Source of the DNA: an uncultured Alphaproteobacteria bacterium
GTDB lineage: Bacteria > Pseudomonadota > Alphaproteobacteria > Rickettsiales > UBA1997
DNA: 6,626 nucleotides
Assembly: GCA_903959715.1 (NCBI GenBank)
Contig: CAJBXX010000081.1
Coordinates: forward strand, 1-6,626
Direction: 5' to 3'
In this document: positions 1-5,952 of the stretch, piece by piece
Layout of the letters: each line of letters opens with the position of its first letter
Position numbering within the stretch: the first letter of the stretch is position 1
Notes under the pieces: generated by a model
Databases searched by the model: none
What the model was told of the DNA's origin: nothing
The model's input: only the letters and a program-made list of their open reading frames with translations
Made by a program: the position numbers and the translations under genes

Positions 1-44
1 AAATTTTATTAAGAATTAAAATTTAATTTTTAAAATTTCAAACT

Positions 45-74
45 TTGACAAAAAGTTTTGAAATAAAATATCTT
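45..74 (+). promoter_or_regulatory. Possible sigma-70-type promoter for the symporter gene
   Basis: A perfect TTGACA sits at 45-50. The best -10 at usable spacing is TATCTT at 69-74 (18-bp spacer, four of six consensus bases). It would start a leader of roughly 85 nt before the ATG at 168. Such AT-rich DNA gives many chance -10 matches, so the intact TTGACA is the main support. The rest of bases 1-167 shows only AT palindromes, for example a 15-bp one centred on base 21, and no gene. Confidence 0.3.
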
Positions 75-167
75 GATTCAAAAAAAATATAAACGCAAAA
101 ACTTAATCTTTGATTGAGCCAAAGGCTTTAAAAATATCGAATTCTTTAACTAAAAATACAAAATCTT

Positions 168-1418
168 ATGAAACTTTGGAAACAAGTTCTTATCGGTCTA
201 TCTCTTGGCGTTATCGCCGGCATAACTCTTGAAAAAGATGTTGCTAGAGAATTAAAAATCTTCGGAACCATATTTATGAACCTCATTAAAATGGTCATTG
301 TTCCTTTGATTTTTTTCGCATTACTTTCGGGTATAACTTCAATCAGCGGAGAAGGCAACTTTACCAGAGTTGGGATTAAAGGTTTTAGTGCTTATATTTT
401 GACTGCAGTTTTTGCGGTTCTGATTGGAATCACCGCTGGTCATGTTTTAAAACCTGGTGAAGGCGTAAACATGCAAGAGCTCATAAAGCAATCCGAAACC
501 GACAATAAAAAAGCTTTCGAAGATACTTTAAATGTTGCTAAAACTGAAAAAACTGCCAAAGATTTTTTGATCGAATTAATTCCAACTAATCCGATCAAAG
601 CAATGGCTGATGACAAATATTTACAAATAATTGTTTTCACAATTTTTCTTGGCGTCGTTATTAATTTGGTTGGCGAAAAGGCAAAGCCAATTAAAGATAT
701 TATAAATTCGGGGGCTGCAGTTTTTTTTAGAACCATCGAAATCATCATTAAACTAGCACCGCTTGGAGTATTCGGATATATGGCTTTCTCGATAGCTGAT
801 CAAGGTCCCGAAATATTGCGATCTCTTGCAAAATTAATATTCACTGTTCTTTTTGCGTGCTTGGTTCAATATATTATTTTTGGAATTTTAATCGCATTTT
901 TTGCAAGAATTTCTCCATTTCCATTTTATCGCAAAATCTTCTTTACTCAATCTCTTGCCTTTTCCACAAGTAGTAGCAAAGCAACACTTCCAACTGCAAT
1001 GACTCAACTTCAAGATCGCTTAGGGGTTTCTAAAACCAACTCCAACTTCTTGATGCCACTCGGTGTCTGCATTAATATGGATGGAACCGCAATTTATCTC
1101 GGAATTTGTGCTCTATTTTTCGCTCAAGGATTCGGAATTGATTTAACTTTTCATAATTACATGATGTTAATTCTAACCTGCACTCTTGGCTCAATCGGTG
1201 CCGCCGGAATTCCTAGTGGTTCAATCATTTTCATGAGTATGGTTCTTGGTTCAATCGGCATTCCCGTTGAAGGCATTGTCGTTATTCTCGGCGTTGATCG
1301 CGTTCTTGACATGGTTCGCACCACCATCAACATCACAGGAGACAGTGCCATCACCCTAATTGTCGATAAAACCGAAGGCGGGTTAAATGAAAAATTATAT
1401 TACTCCAAAGATGTTTAA
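168..1418 (+). CDS. gltP: Dicarboxylate/amino acid:cation symporter, glutamate/aspartate type
   Basis: This is a 416-aa inner-membrane secondary transporter of the DAACS (SLC1/GltPh) family, which imports acidic amino acids with Na+ or H+. The length is normal for the family and the protein looks complete. The HP1 serine-rich motif STSSSKATLP is at residues 266-275 and the cation-site motif NMDGT at 303-307. The HP2 tip GIPSG is at 347-351. The substrate helix carries D377, D381, R384, T385 and N388, spaced as GltPh D390, D394, R397, T398 and N401. The Arg indicates an acidic substrate. D381 argues against DctA, which as I recall lacks this Asp. The ATG at 168 is the first in frame, opens directly into TM1 and has no Shine-Dalgarno. 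The last 8 bases overlap the preferred lolA start (32 bases if lolA starts at 1387), and a terminator hairpin follows the stop by 18 nt. The family call is firm; glutamate specificity and the coupling ion are inferred. Confidence 0.93.
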   Translation: MKLWKQVLIGLSLGVIAGITLEKDVARELKIFGTIFMNLIKMVIVPLIFFALLSGITSISGEGNFTRVGIKGFSAYILTAVFAVLIGITAGHVLKPGEGVNMQELIKQSETDNKKAFEDTLNVAKTEKTAKDFLIELIPTNPIKAMADDKYLQIIVFTIFLGVVINLVGEKAKPIKDIINSGAAVFFRTIEIIIKLAPLGVFGYMAFSIADQGPEILRSLAKLIFTVLFACLVQYIIFGILIAFFARISPFPFYRKIFFTQSLAFSTSSSKATLPTAMTQLQDRLGVSKTNSNFLMPLGVCINMDGTAIYLGICALFFAQGFGIDLTFHNYMMLILTCTLGSIGAAGIPSGSIIFMSMVLGSIGIPVEGIVVILGVDRVLDMVRTTINITGDSAITLIVDKTEGGLNEKLYYSKDV

Positions 1419-2064
1419 TTTGTTAAAAAACTTTGTAAAAAAAAGCTATGCACTTAATCTGTGCGTAGCTTTTTTTTATATATCAACCACAAATTCTTCA
1501 TTCGCCCAATCAAAATTTTTAAATCAATATCAGCCGGAAATAAATAAAATTGAAAATTTTCTCAACAATATAAAAAATCTAAATTGTAAATTTATTCAAA
1601 ATAGCAATGGCAATGTTGTTGAAGGCAAATTTTATTTATCGAGAAATGGAGAATCTTCCGGCAAAATGCGCATCGAATATCTAGCTGAACCAAAAGTTTT
1701 AATCGTAGTTAATGGCGCAATTTTATCATATCACGATATTGAACTTGACGAAGTTTCCCGACTTAGCACCAACACTACTCCGGCATCGTTTTTAACTCGC
1801 CCCAATATTTCATTTTCCGCCAAAGATGTTGAAATCACCAATATTACCAAAAATAATGATGAAATTAAAGTTTCGGTGATGAAAAAAAATCGCAAAGAAG
1901 CCGGAGAATTTAGTTTAATTTTCAAATTAAATCCTTTTGAATTCGTAAGAATGGAAGTTAAAAACGATTTAGAACAAACAATCTCAATTCAATTAAAAAA
2001 CATTGATTTTCAAAGCAAAATATCCGATAAATTATTTATAATTAAAAATAAAGATAACGAATAA
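1411..2064 (+). CDS. lolA: LolA-like periplasmic outer-membrane lipoprotein carrier
   Basis: LolA takes mature lipoproteins from the LolCDE ABC transporter and carries them across the periplasm to the outer membrane. From the ATG at 1411 the protein is 217 aa. Its signal peptide has a Lys-rich start, a hydrophobic core at about 14-24 and a likely cut after SFA (residue 32). LolA-like landmarks follow in order: FIQ (61-63), EGKFYLSR (71-78), MRIEYLAEPK (86-95), VVNGAILSYHD (99-109), TPASFL (123-128) and a closing strand near LFII. An in-frame ATG at 1387 adds 8 residues and has GAAGG eight bases upstream. I prefer 1411 because it gives a shorter signal-peptide n-region and a smaller overlap with the symporter gene, but 1387 remains possible. 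The signal-peptide codons contain a terminator-like hairpin (1437-1477). The gene is followed after 9 bases by tolR. LolA similarity is by motif and fold pattern, since the family diverges strongly. Confidence 0.78.
   Translation: MFNLLKNFVKKSYALNLCVAFFYISTTNSSFAQSKFLNQYQPEINKIENFLNNIKNLNCKFIQNSNGNVVEGKFYLSRNGESSGKMRIEYLAEPKVLIVVNGAILSYHDIELDEVSRLSTNTTPASFLTRPNISFSAKDVEITNITKNNDEIKVSVMKKNRKEAGEFSLIFKLNPFEFVRMEVKNDLEQTISIQLKNIDFQSKISDKLFIIKNKDNE
1437..1477. terminator. Intrinsic terminator hairpin inside the lolA signal-peptide codons
   Basis: Arms 1437-1453 and 1461-1477 pair over 17 bp with a single G-U wobble (T1449 with G1465) and a 7-nt loop. Eight A's open the left arm and eight T's close the right arm, so the structure can terminate in either direction. 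It begins 18 nt after the symporter stop, where a terminator for that gene would be expected. Its build is the same as the hairpin after GAPDH at 5953-5989. It lies wholly inside the lolA reading frame (residues 9-23 from the 1411 start). It may be a partial terminator or attenuator rather than a full stop. Confidence 0.72.
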
Positions 2065-2073
2065 TTTAAAAAA

Positions 2074-2493
2074 ATGGCATTTTCTTCACCAAAAAAAAAT
2101 GGCAATAAGCGTGCCGTTATTAGCGATATAAATATAACTCCTTTTGTCGATGTTCTTTTAGTTTTGTTAATTATATTTATGGTCGCGGCACCAATGCTTA
2201 CAAGCTCTGTCGATATAAATCTTCCGCAAGGCGTTGAAACCGCAAATGAAGAAAAACTTCAAACTATCACGGTTTCGGTAAAAGCCGATGGCTCAATTTT
2301 TTTGCAAGATGATTTTATAAAATCGAGCATTTTGGCGTCGCGCCTTAAAGAAATTTCTGCCAATAATTTTTCTCAAAAAATTTTTGTTCGAGCTGATAAG
2401 GCATTGGATTATGGAAAGGTTATGGATGTCGTCAAAACCATTAGCATGGCGGGTTTTGCTCAAGTTGTATTAGTAACCGAAATTCCAAAATGA
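2074..2493 (+). CDS. tolR: TolR/ExbD-family proton-channel subunit
   Basis: This 139-aa inner-membrane protein is of the biopolymer transport ExbD/TolR family. With a TolQ-type partner it uses the proton motive force to energise TolA. A short basic cytoplasmic end (KKNGNKR, residues 7-13) precedes the hallmark DINITPFVDVLLVLLIIFMV (18-37). D26 in the single membrane helix is the conserved proton-carrying Asp (E. coli TolR D23). A periplasmic alpha/beta domain follows to the C-terminus. Length is typical. The start lies 9 bases after the lolA stop, with no Shine-Dalgarno. The stop overlaps the tolA start as ATGA, which suggests translational coupling. TolR rather than ExbD is chosen because the next gene is TolA-like. 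No tolQ is adjacent, so its partner must be encoded outside this window. Confidence 0.93.
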   Translation: MAFSSPKKNGNKRAVISDINITPFVDVLLVLLIIFMVAAPMLTSSVDINLPQGVETANEEKLQTITVSVKADGSIFLQDDFIKSSILASRLKEISANNFSQKIFVRADKALDYGKVMDVVKTISMAGFAQVVLVTEIPK

Positions 2494-3263
2494 TAAAAAA
2501 TATTTTGTATTCTTTATTCATTCATTTTATATTATTTTCGGCGATTTATTTTGCTTTCATTAAAAAAAATAATAAAGAAATTGAAGCGGAACAAGAAATT
2601 TTAGTAAGCGTCATAACTCTTGATAGCAAAGGCGTCCCGCCGATCAACGAATCAACACAACAACCAAAAGAAAAACCAAAATTAGAAGAAAAAACAGAAA
2701 CTCCCTCTGAAAAAAAAGAAAAACCAGAAGAATCAAAAAAAATTAAAAAAGAAGTTGAAACAAAAGAAAAATCTCCTAAAAAAATTATAAAAAAACCACA
2801 AAAAGAAGAAGCAAAAGTAAATGAAAATAACAAGCCAGACGCTGTAAAATCAGAGCAAAAAGATGATAATAAAGATTTTTTTAAAGTGATGAATTTGAAA
2901 GCTTTTAAAAATATCACCGATGATGTAAAGGGCTCAACATTATCGATTCGAGAGACCATAAATATTCAATCACAACTCAAGCTTTGTTATAGAAGAGCCC
3001 TAGAGGAATCAGGCTTTGAAAGCAAAACCAAAATTGTTATTAGAATCGAAATAAGCCAAGATGGCTACATTCAAAACGATTTAGATGAAATGATCGATAT
3101 TGAAAAATATAACAATCCCGTTTATAAAGATTATAAAATTGTGATTGATAATATTAAGAGAGCTTTAGATTTATGTAGCCCGCTTCGCAATTTACCAATT
3201 GAAAAATATGATTCTTGGAAAGAAATTATTTTACAATTTGATGTTGGCAAAGATGCGAATTAA
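2490..3263 (+). CDS. tolA: TolA-like envelope energy-transducing protein
   Basis: This 257-aa protein is anchored in the inner membrane by one helix (about 5-24). It spans the periplasm with a charged linker and ends in a domain that in TolA contacts TolB/Pal. The helix has SLFIH (S8-x3-H12), the same Ser/His spacing as TonB S16/H20 and TolA, which couples to TolQR. Residues about 55-130 are Lys/Glu/Pro-rich. The C-terminal domain (about 155-252) carries C166 (KLCYRR), the strand IVIRIEISQDG, C229 (LDLCSP) and LPIEKYDSWKEI (235-246), a pattern I recognise from alphaproteobacterial TolA. The start is fixed by the 4-base ATGA overlap with tolR. The gene converges on the (-) gene ending at 3277 with only 13 bases between them and no terminator hairpin visible. 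TonB is the alternative, but the C-terminal domain favours TolA. Confidence 0.85.
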   Translation: MIKNILYSLFIHFILFSAIYFAFIKKNNKEIEAEQEILVSVITLDSKGVPPINESTQQPKEKPKLEEKTETPSEKKEKPEESKKIKKEVETKEKSPKKIIKKPQKEEAKVNENNKPDAVKSEQKDDNKDFFKVMNLKAFKNITDDVKGSTLSIRETINIQSQLKLCYRRALEESGFESKTKIVIRIEISQDGYIQNDLDEMIDIEKYNNPVYKDYKIVIDNIKRALDLCSPLRNLPIEKYDSWKEIILQFDVGKDAN

Positions 3264-3276
3264 TTTCGTTGTGTTT

Positions 3277-4074
3277 TTAAACATATATCTCCGTTTTATT
3301 TAGTATTTGTTTTTTATTTGTTTCCAATTTTTCGATTGATGTTTTAATAATATCAACTCCCGGAGACTTTTTTTGTTGCGTCGAACAAAGATTCGCTATC
3401 GAGACAATTCCCGCTCCCAACGCTGACAATCCCGTATGATAAAGTGCATTTAATGGGTTTAGAACAGATTCTTGAAAAATGCCACCAATATTTACTTGTT
3501 GACCATATAGAGATCTTAAAGTATTAGAAGAATTAGATATAGTTTTATAATTATCTTGCGATTTAACAAAATCTTTCAAATTTGAAATATCATTACTATT
3601 TAAATCTCTATCCAAATCACGAAATTTTTCTACATCTTCACACGCCCTTATTTTATTTTTTAAGTTTTCGTTTAAAAAAACTTGCCCAAGAAGGGAATCT
3701 GTTTCATAAACAAACTTACTCACATATTCACTAGGAAATATCTTTATTATCGCACTTTTTCTCTCAATTTCCTGGGAAATAATTTTCTCTTTTTGATCAT
3801 TTTTACTTTTTTTATCTTGCGGTAAAATATCTTTCAAAACACAATCTTCTAAAAAACTTGAATCCCCAGATTTAGCAAATTCAAGCGGATATAAAAGCTT
3901 CATTTCCGCCAAAACCTTTTTGGATTTTTCTTTGACTTGATTAGGAGCTTCTTCTGAACCTTGTTGATTTGTTAATTCTTTTTTCTCTCTATATTTAAGA
4001 AGCGCCTCTCTCCATGTTAAAAAAGATAACATTGCGTCAAAAGAACTTATTTTATCACCTGTCTCTCCCACCAT
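3277..4074 (-). CDS. Uncharacterised 265-aa protein
   Basis: I do not recognise this protein. It has no signal peptide. It is rich in Lys, Glu, Ser and Asn, with a charged, probably helical N-terminal half (about 20-115) containing a Lys/Asp-rich stretch at 85-106. The only clearly hydrophobic part is about 204-230 (VLNPLNALYHTGLSALGAG and on), which could be a weak membrane or hairpin segment. Cysteines are at 78, 145 and 230. No catalytic motif or beta-propeller repeat is visible, so it does not look like TolB although it sits where tolB would be expected. The ATG at 4074 is the first in frame and has no Shine-Dalgarno; Met15 (codon ending at 4030) is an alternative start. It lies 36 bases downstream of the small membrane-protein gene on the same strand and is probably co-transcribed with it. 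Reading frame length and low shadowing support a real gene; function is unknown. Confidence 0.65.
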   Translation of the reverse strand: MVGETGDKISSFDAMLSFLTWREALLKYREKKELTNQQGSEEAPNQVKEKSKKVLAEMKLLYPLEFAKSGDSSFLEDCVLKDILPQDKKSKNDQKEKIISQEIERKSAIIKIFPSEYVSKFVYETDSLLGQVFLNENLKNKIRACEDVEKFRDLDRDLNSNDISNLKDFVKSQDNYKTISNSSNTLRSLYGQQVNIGGIFQESVLNPLNALYHTGLSALGAGIVSIANLCSTQQKKSPGVDIIKTSIEKLETNKKQILNKTEIYV

Positions 4075-4110
4075 AGTAAAAAATATTTTTTAATAATTGA
4101 TTGATATAAA

Positions 4111-4401
4111 TTAATTATTTTCTTCTTGATTTTGCCCTATATTTTTAACATCACCAATATTTTTAATAATTCCGATTGCAATCATTAAATTAATTGAAAA
4201 AATCAATAAAAGACTTATAAAGAATGTTAATATTTTTTCAAGTAAATTATTATTATAAGCGATTAAAGAAAGTAAAGCTATTAAACCGCTATAAGCGACC
4301 GATAATGAAGAAATTTTTTTTATATAATCTTGAAATAAAAACAAGCCTGACAAGCCACTAATACAAACAAAAATTAAAAGTAAATATGAGATTATTGTCA
4401 T
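4111..4401 (-). CDS. Small three-helix membrane protein, weakly MrpC/NuoK-like
   Basis: This 96-aa protein is almost wholly hydrophobic, with helices at about 4-23, 32-50 and 56-79 and a short polar tail (GDVKNIGQNQEENN). Three helices in about 100 residues, with a G-x-x-G-L-F stretch closing helix 1 and a basic YIKKI loop before helix 2, recall the MnhC/MrpC subunit of multisubunit cation/proton antiporters and its relative NuoK. I see no diagnostic acidic residue inside helix 2, so this is a resemblance only and the antiporter role is unproven. No other antiporter subunit is in the window. The ATG at 4401 is kept because no later ATG leaves helix 1 intact; it overlaps the divergent IalB-like start by 16 bp. 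The gene probably leads a two-gene unit with the 265-aa protein downstream. Confidence 0.6.
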   Translation of the reverse strand: MTIISYLLLIFVCISGLSGLFLFQDYIKKISSLSVAYSGLIALLSLIAYNNNLLEKILTFFISLLLIFSINLMIAIGIIKNIGDVKNIGQNQEENN

Positions 4402-4910
4402 TTTTTAAGAAAAATTTTTTATTTTTTATTTTCAATATTTTGATTTTTCAAAATATTGCGAAAGCAGAACTTATCGAGCTTCGCAACGAAGAAAAAGCTT
4501 TTGGCGATTGGAAAGTTTATTGCGAAATTGACGACATGATGAGTTCGGCACATTGCAAAATTGCTTCCAGATTTTATGATAATTCTTCGGTAATTTCTTT
4601 GCAACCAACAAATCATTTTGCCAATGAATTTTTTATAATTATTCCAAAAATAAAAATTGGCACTTTTGCCAAAATTCGCGTTGATAAAAATGATTTAATT
4701 TTATCGCAAAATGCTTCGCAAAAAGAGTTTGGATTGGTGCCAATCAGTGCTCAACAAAAAAATATTTTATATTCGCAAATGAAAAATGGTGAATATTTAT
4801 TTTTAAGATTTAATGTTGGCGATTCTGAAAAAGAAATTACTGCCAAATTAAATCTTAAAGATTTTATAAAAGCATTTGAATACTACTCTAACAAGGTTTT
4901 TAACAAATAA
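4386..4910 (+). CDS. Exported IalB-family (invasion-associated locus B-like) protein
   Basis: This 174-aa protein has a clear signal peptide: basic RLLSFFKKN, a hydrophobic core at about 11-22, and a cut after AKA at residue 27. The mature part opens with AFGDWKVYCE (38-47), the GDW-x-V-x-C signature of the IalB family, and has a second cysteine at 57 (AHCKIA) that could form a disulfide with C46. A beta-rich remainder includes EFFIIIPKIKIGTFAKIRV. IalB proteins are periplasmic or surface-exposed in Alphaproteobacteria; their biochemical role is not settled and the name comes from Bartonella erythrocyte invasion. It should not be read as proof of pathogenicity. The start at 4386 overlaps the divergent membrane-protein gene by 16 bp. 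The signal-peptide codons contain a perfect dyad (4433-4458). GAPDH starts 8 bases after the stop, so the two are probably co-transcribed. Confidence 0.68.
   Translation: MRLLSFFKKNFLFFIFNILIFQNIAKAELIELRNEEKAFGDWKVYCEIDDMMSSAHCKIASRFYDNSSVISLQPTNHFANEFFIIIPKIKIGTFAKIRVDKNDLILSQNASQKEFGLVPISAQQKNILYSQMKNGEYLFLRFNVGDSEKEITAKLNLKDFIKAFEYYSNKVFNK
4433..4458. repeat. Perfect 11-bp inverted repeat within the IalB-like signal-peptide codons
   Basis: The left arm CAATATTTTGA (4433-4443) and right arm TCAAAATATTG (4448-4458) are exact reverse complements around a TTTT loop. No T-tract follows on either strand, so it is not a standard terminator. On the (-) strand a TTGAAA starts inside the dyad and TAAAAA follows after 17 bases, upstream of the gene starting at 4401. 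The dyad could therefore be an operator over that gene's promoter, or an mRNA hairpin early in the IalB-like message. It encodes ordinary hydrophobic signal-peptide residues (NILIFQNI), so it may also be chance in AT-rich DNA. Confidence 0.5.
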
Positions 4911-4918
4911 TTTATTTT

Positions 4919-5932
4919 ATGTCAAAGAAAATTCGTATCGCCGTCAACGGCCCTGGAAGAATTGGTCGCGCCATTATTCGCGCAATTTATGAAGAAAAAA
5001 TGAGCGATGATTTTGAAATAGTCGCCGTCAACGGATCGGCTCCAATCGAGACCATCAAGCATCTTTTAAAATATGATTCCGTTCATGGTCGCTTTAATCA
5101 TGAAGTTGAAATTCGTGATCATAATTTATTCGTTGATAATAAAAAAATTCTTTTAACGGCGGAACGAGATCCGAAAAAATTGAATTGGAAAGAGCATAAT
5201 ATTGATGTTGTTTTTGAATGCACGGGGGCTTTTACCAAGCATGATGACGCCTATCAACACATCACTTCGGGTGCTAAAAAAGTTATTATTTCCGCTCCCG
5301 CCAAAGAAGATTCGGTTAAAACAATAGTTTACGGCGTTAATCACGATAAATTAACAAAAAATGATGATGTCATTTCAATCGGATCCTGCACCACCAATTG
5401 TCTAGCACCGATTGCCAAAGTTTTGAACGATAAAATTGGCATCGAAAAAGGCTTCATGACAACAATTCACGCCTACACTAACGATCAAAATATTGTTGAT
5501 AATACTCACAAAGATTTGCGTCGAGCTCGTGCTTGTGCCATGTCGATGATTCCAACTTCAACTGGGGCCGCCAAGGCGATTGGCTTGGTTTTACCCGAAC
5601 TTAACGGCAAACTCGACGGCGTTGCCATCAGAGTTCCAACTCCAAATGTTTCAATGGTTGATTTAAATTTTATTGCCAAAAAAAACACTTCAATCGCCGA
5701 AGTTAATGCCATAATTAAGGAAGCTTCGATGGGCAACATGAAAAGGGTTTTGGGCTATATCGACGAGCCTTTGGTTTCAATCGATTTCAATCATAGCAAC
5801 ATTAGCTCAAATTTTGATTCAACTCAAACTAAAGTTATTGGTGGCAATATGGTTAAAGTATGTTCATGGTATGATAATGAATGGGCTTTTTCGGTTCGCA
5901 TGCTTGATGTCGCGAAATTTATGATGAAATAA
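4919..5932 (+). CDS. gap: Glyceraldehyde-3-phosphate dehydrogenase (type I)
   Basis: This 337-aa cytosolic enzyme interconverts glyceraldehyde 3-phosphate and 1,3-bisphosphoglycerate. The Rossmann glycine motif is NGPGRIGR (10-17), with Pro where NGFGRIGR has Phe. The active site is GSCTTNCLAP with catalytic C157, partnered by H184 in TTIHAYTND. LRRARA (200-205), IPTSTGAAKA (211-220) and WYDNEW (317-322) are intact, so it should be active. Two cofactor positions are unusual: VAVNG (35-39) has Gly where NAD enzymes have Asp (VxND), and VDNTHKD (193-199) has Asn-Thr where NAD enzymes have Leu-Pro. Similar changes mark NADP-preferring gluconeogenic GapB enzymes, so NADPH use is inferred. The start lies 8 bases after the IalB-like stop with no Shine-Dalgarno. 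The gene ends 20 nt before the hairpin terminator at 5953-5989. Identity is certain; cofactor is not. Confidence 0.97.
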   Translation: MSKKIRIAVNGPGRIGRAIIRAIYEEKMSDDFEIVAVNGSAPIETIKHLLKYDSVHGRFNHEVEIRDHNLFVDNKKILLTAERDPKKLNWKEHNIDVVFECTGAFTKHDDAYQHITSGAKKVIISAPAKEDSVKTIVYGVNHDKLTKNDDVISIGSCTTNCLAPIAKVLNDKIGIEKGFMTTIHAYTNDQNIVDNTHKDLRRARACAMSMIPTSTGAAKAIGLVLPELNGKLDGVAIRVPTPNVSMVDLNFIAKKNTSIAEVNAIIKEASMGNMKRVLGYIDEPLVSIDFNHSNISSNFDSTQTKVIGGNMVKVCSWYDNEWAFSVRMLDVAKFMMK

Positions 5933-5952
5933 ATTTTGTTTAAAATTAACTA

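Noticed and set aside
8..33. AT palindrome near the left edge
   Set aside because: It is made only of A and T with one weak G-T pair and no tail, and such palindromes are expected by chance here.
117..130. Small AGCC/GGCT hairpin followed by TTT upstream of the symporter
   Set aside because: A 4-bp stem with a 3-nt loop is too small to be called a terminator or riboswitch.
440..748. 102-aa open frame on the (-) strand inside the symporter gene
   Set aside because: It lies fully antisense to a gene with clear family motifs and shows no family features of its own.
1360..1388. Promoter for lolA inside the symporter 3' end (TTGTCG, 17 bp, TTAAAT)
   Set aside because: Both boxes match only four of six bases and fall in coding sequence; this is at chance level for this composition.
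168..1418. DctA-type C4-dicarboxylate transporter
   Set aside because: The substrate helix has D381 and the DMVRTTIN pattern of glutamate/aspartate carriers; DctA, as I recall, has a different residue at the Asp position.
2650..2880. A-rich repeats in the middle of tolA
   Set aside because: There is no regular repeat unit; it is a low-complexity Lys/Glu/Pro linker typical of TolA and TonB.
2546..2959. 137-aa (-) frame rich in Ser and Phe opposite tolA
   Set aside because: The composition is simply the complement of the Lys/Glu codons of the TolA linker; it is a shadow frame.
3256..3268. Short CGAA/TTCG dyad between the convergent tolA and 265-aa genes
   Set aside because: A 4-bp stem without a T-tract does not support a terminator call.
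3277..4074. Possible tolB, from its position after tolA
   Set aside because: It is on the opposite strand, lacks a signal peptide, is too short for TolB and has no visible beta-propeller repeats.
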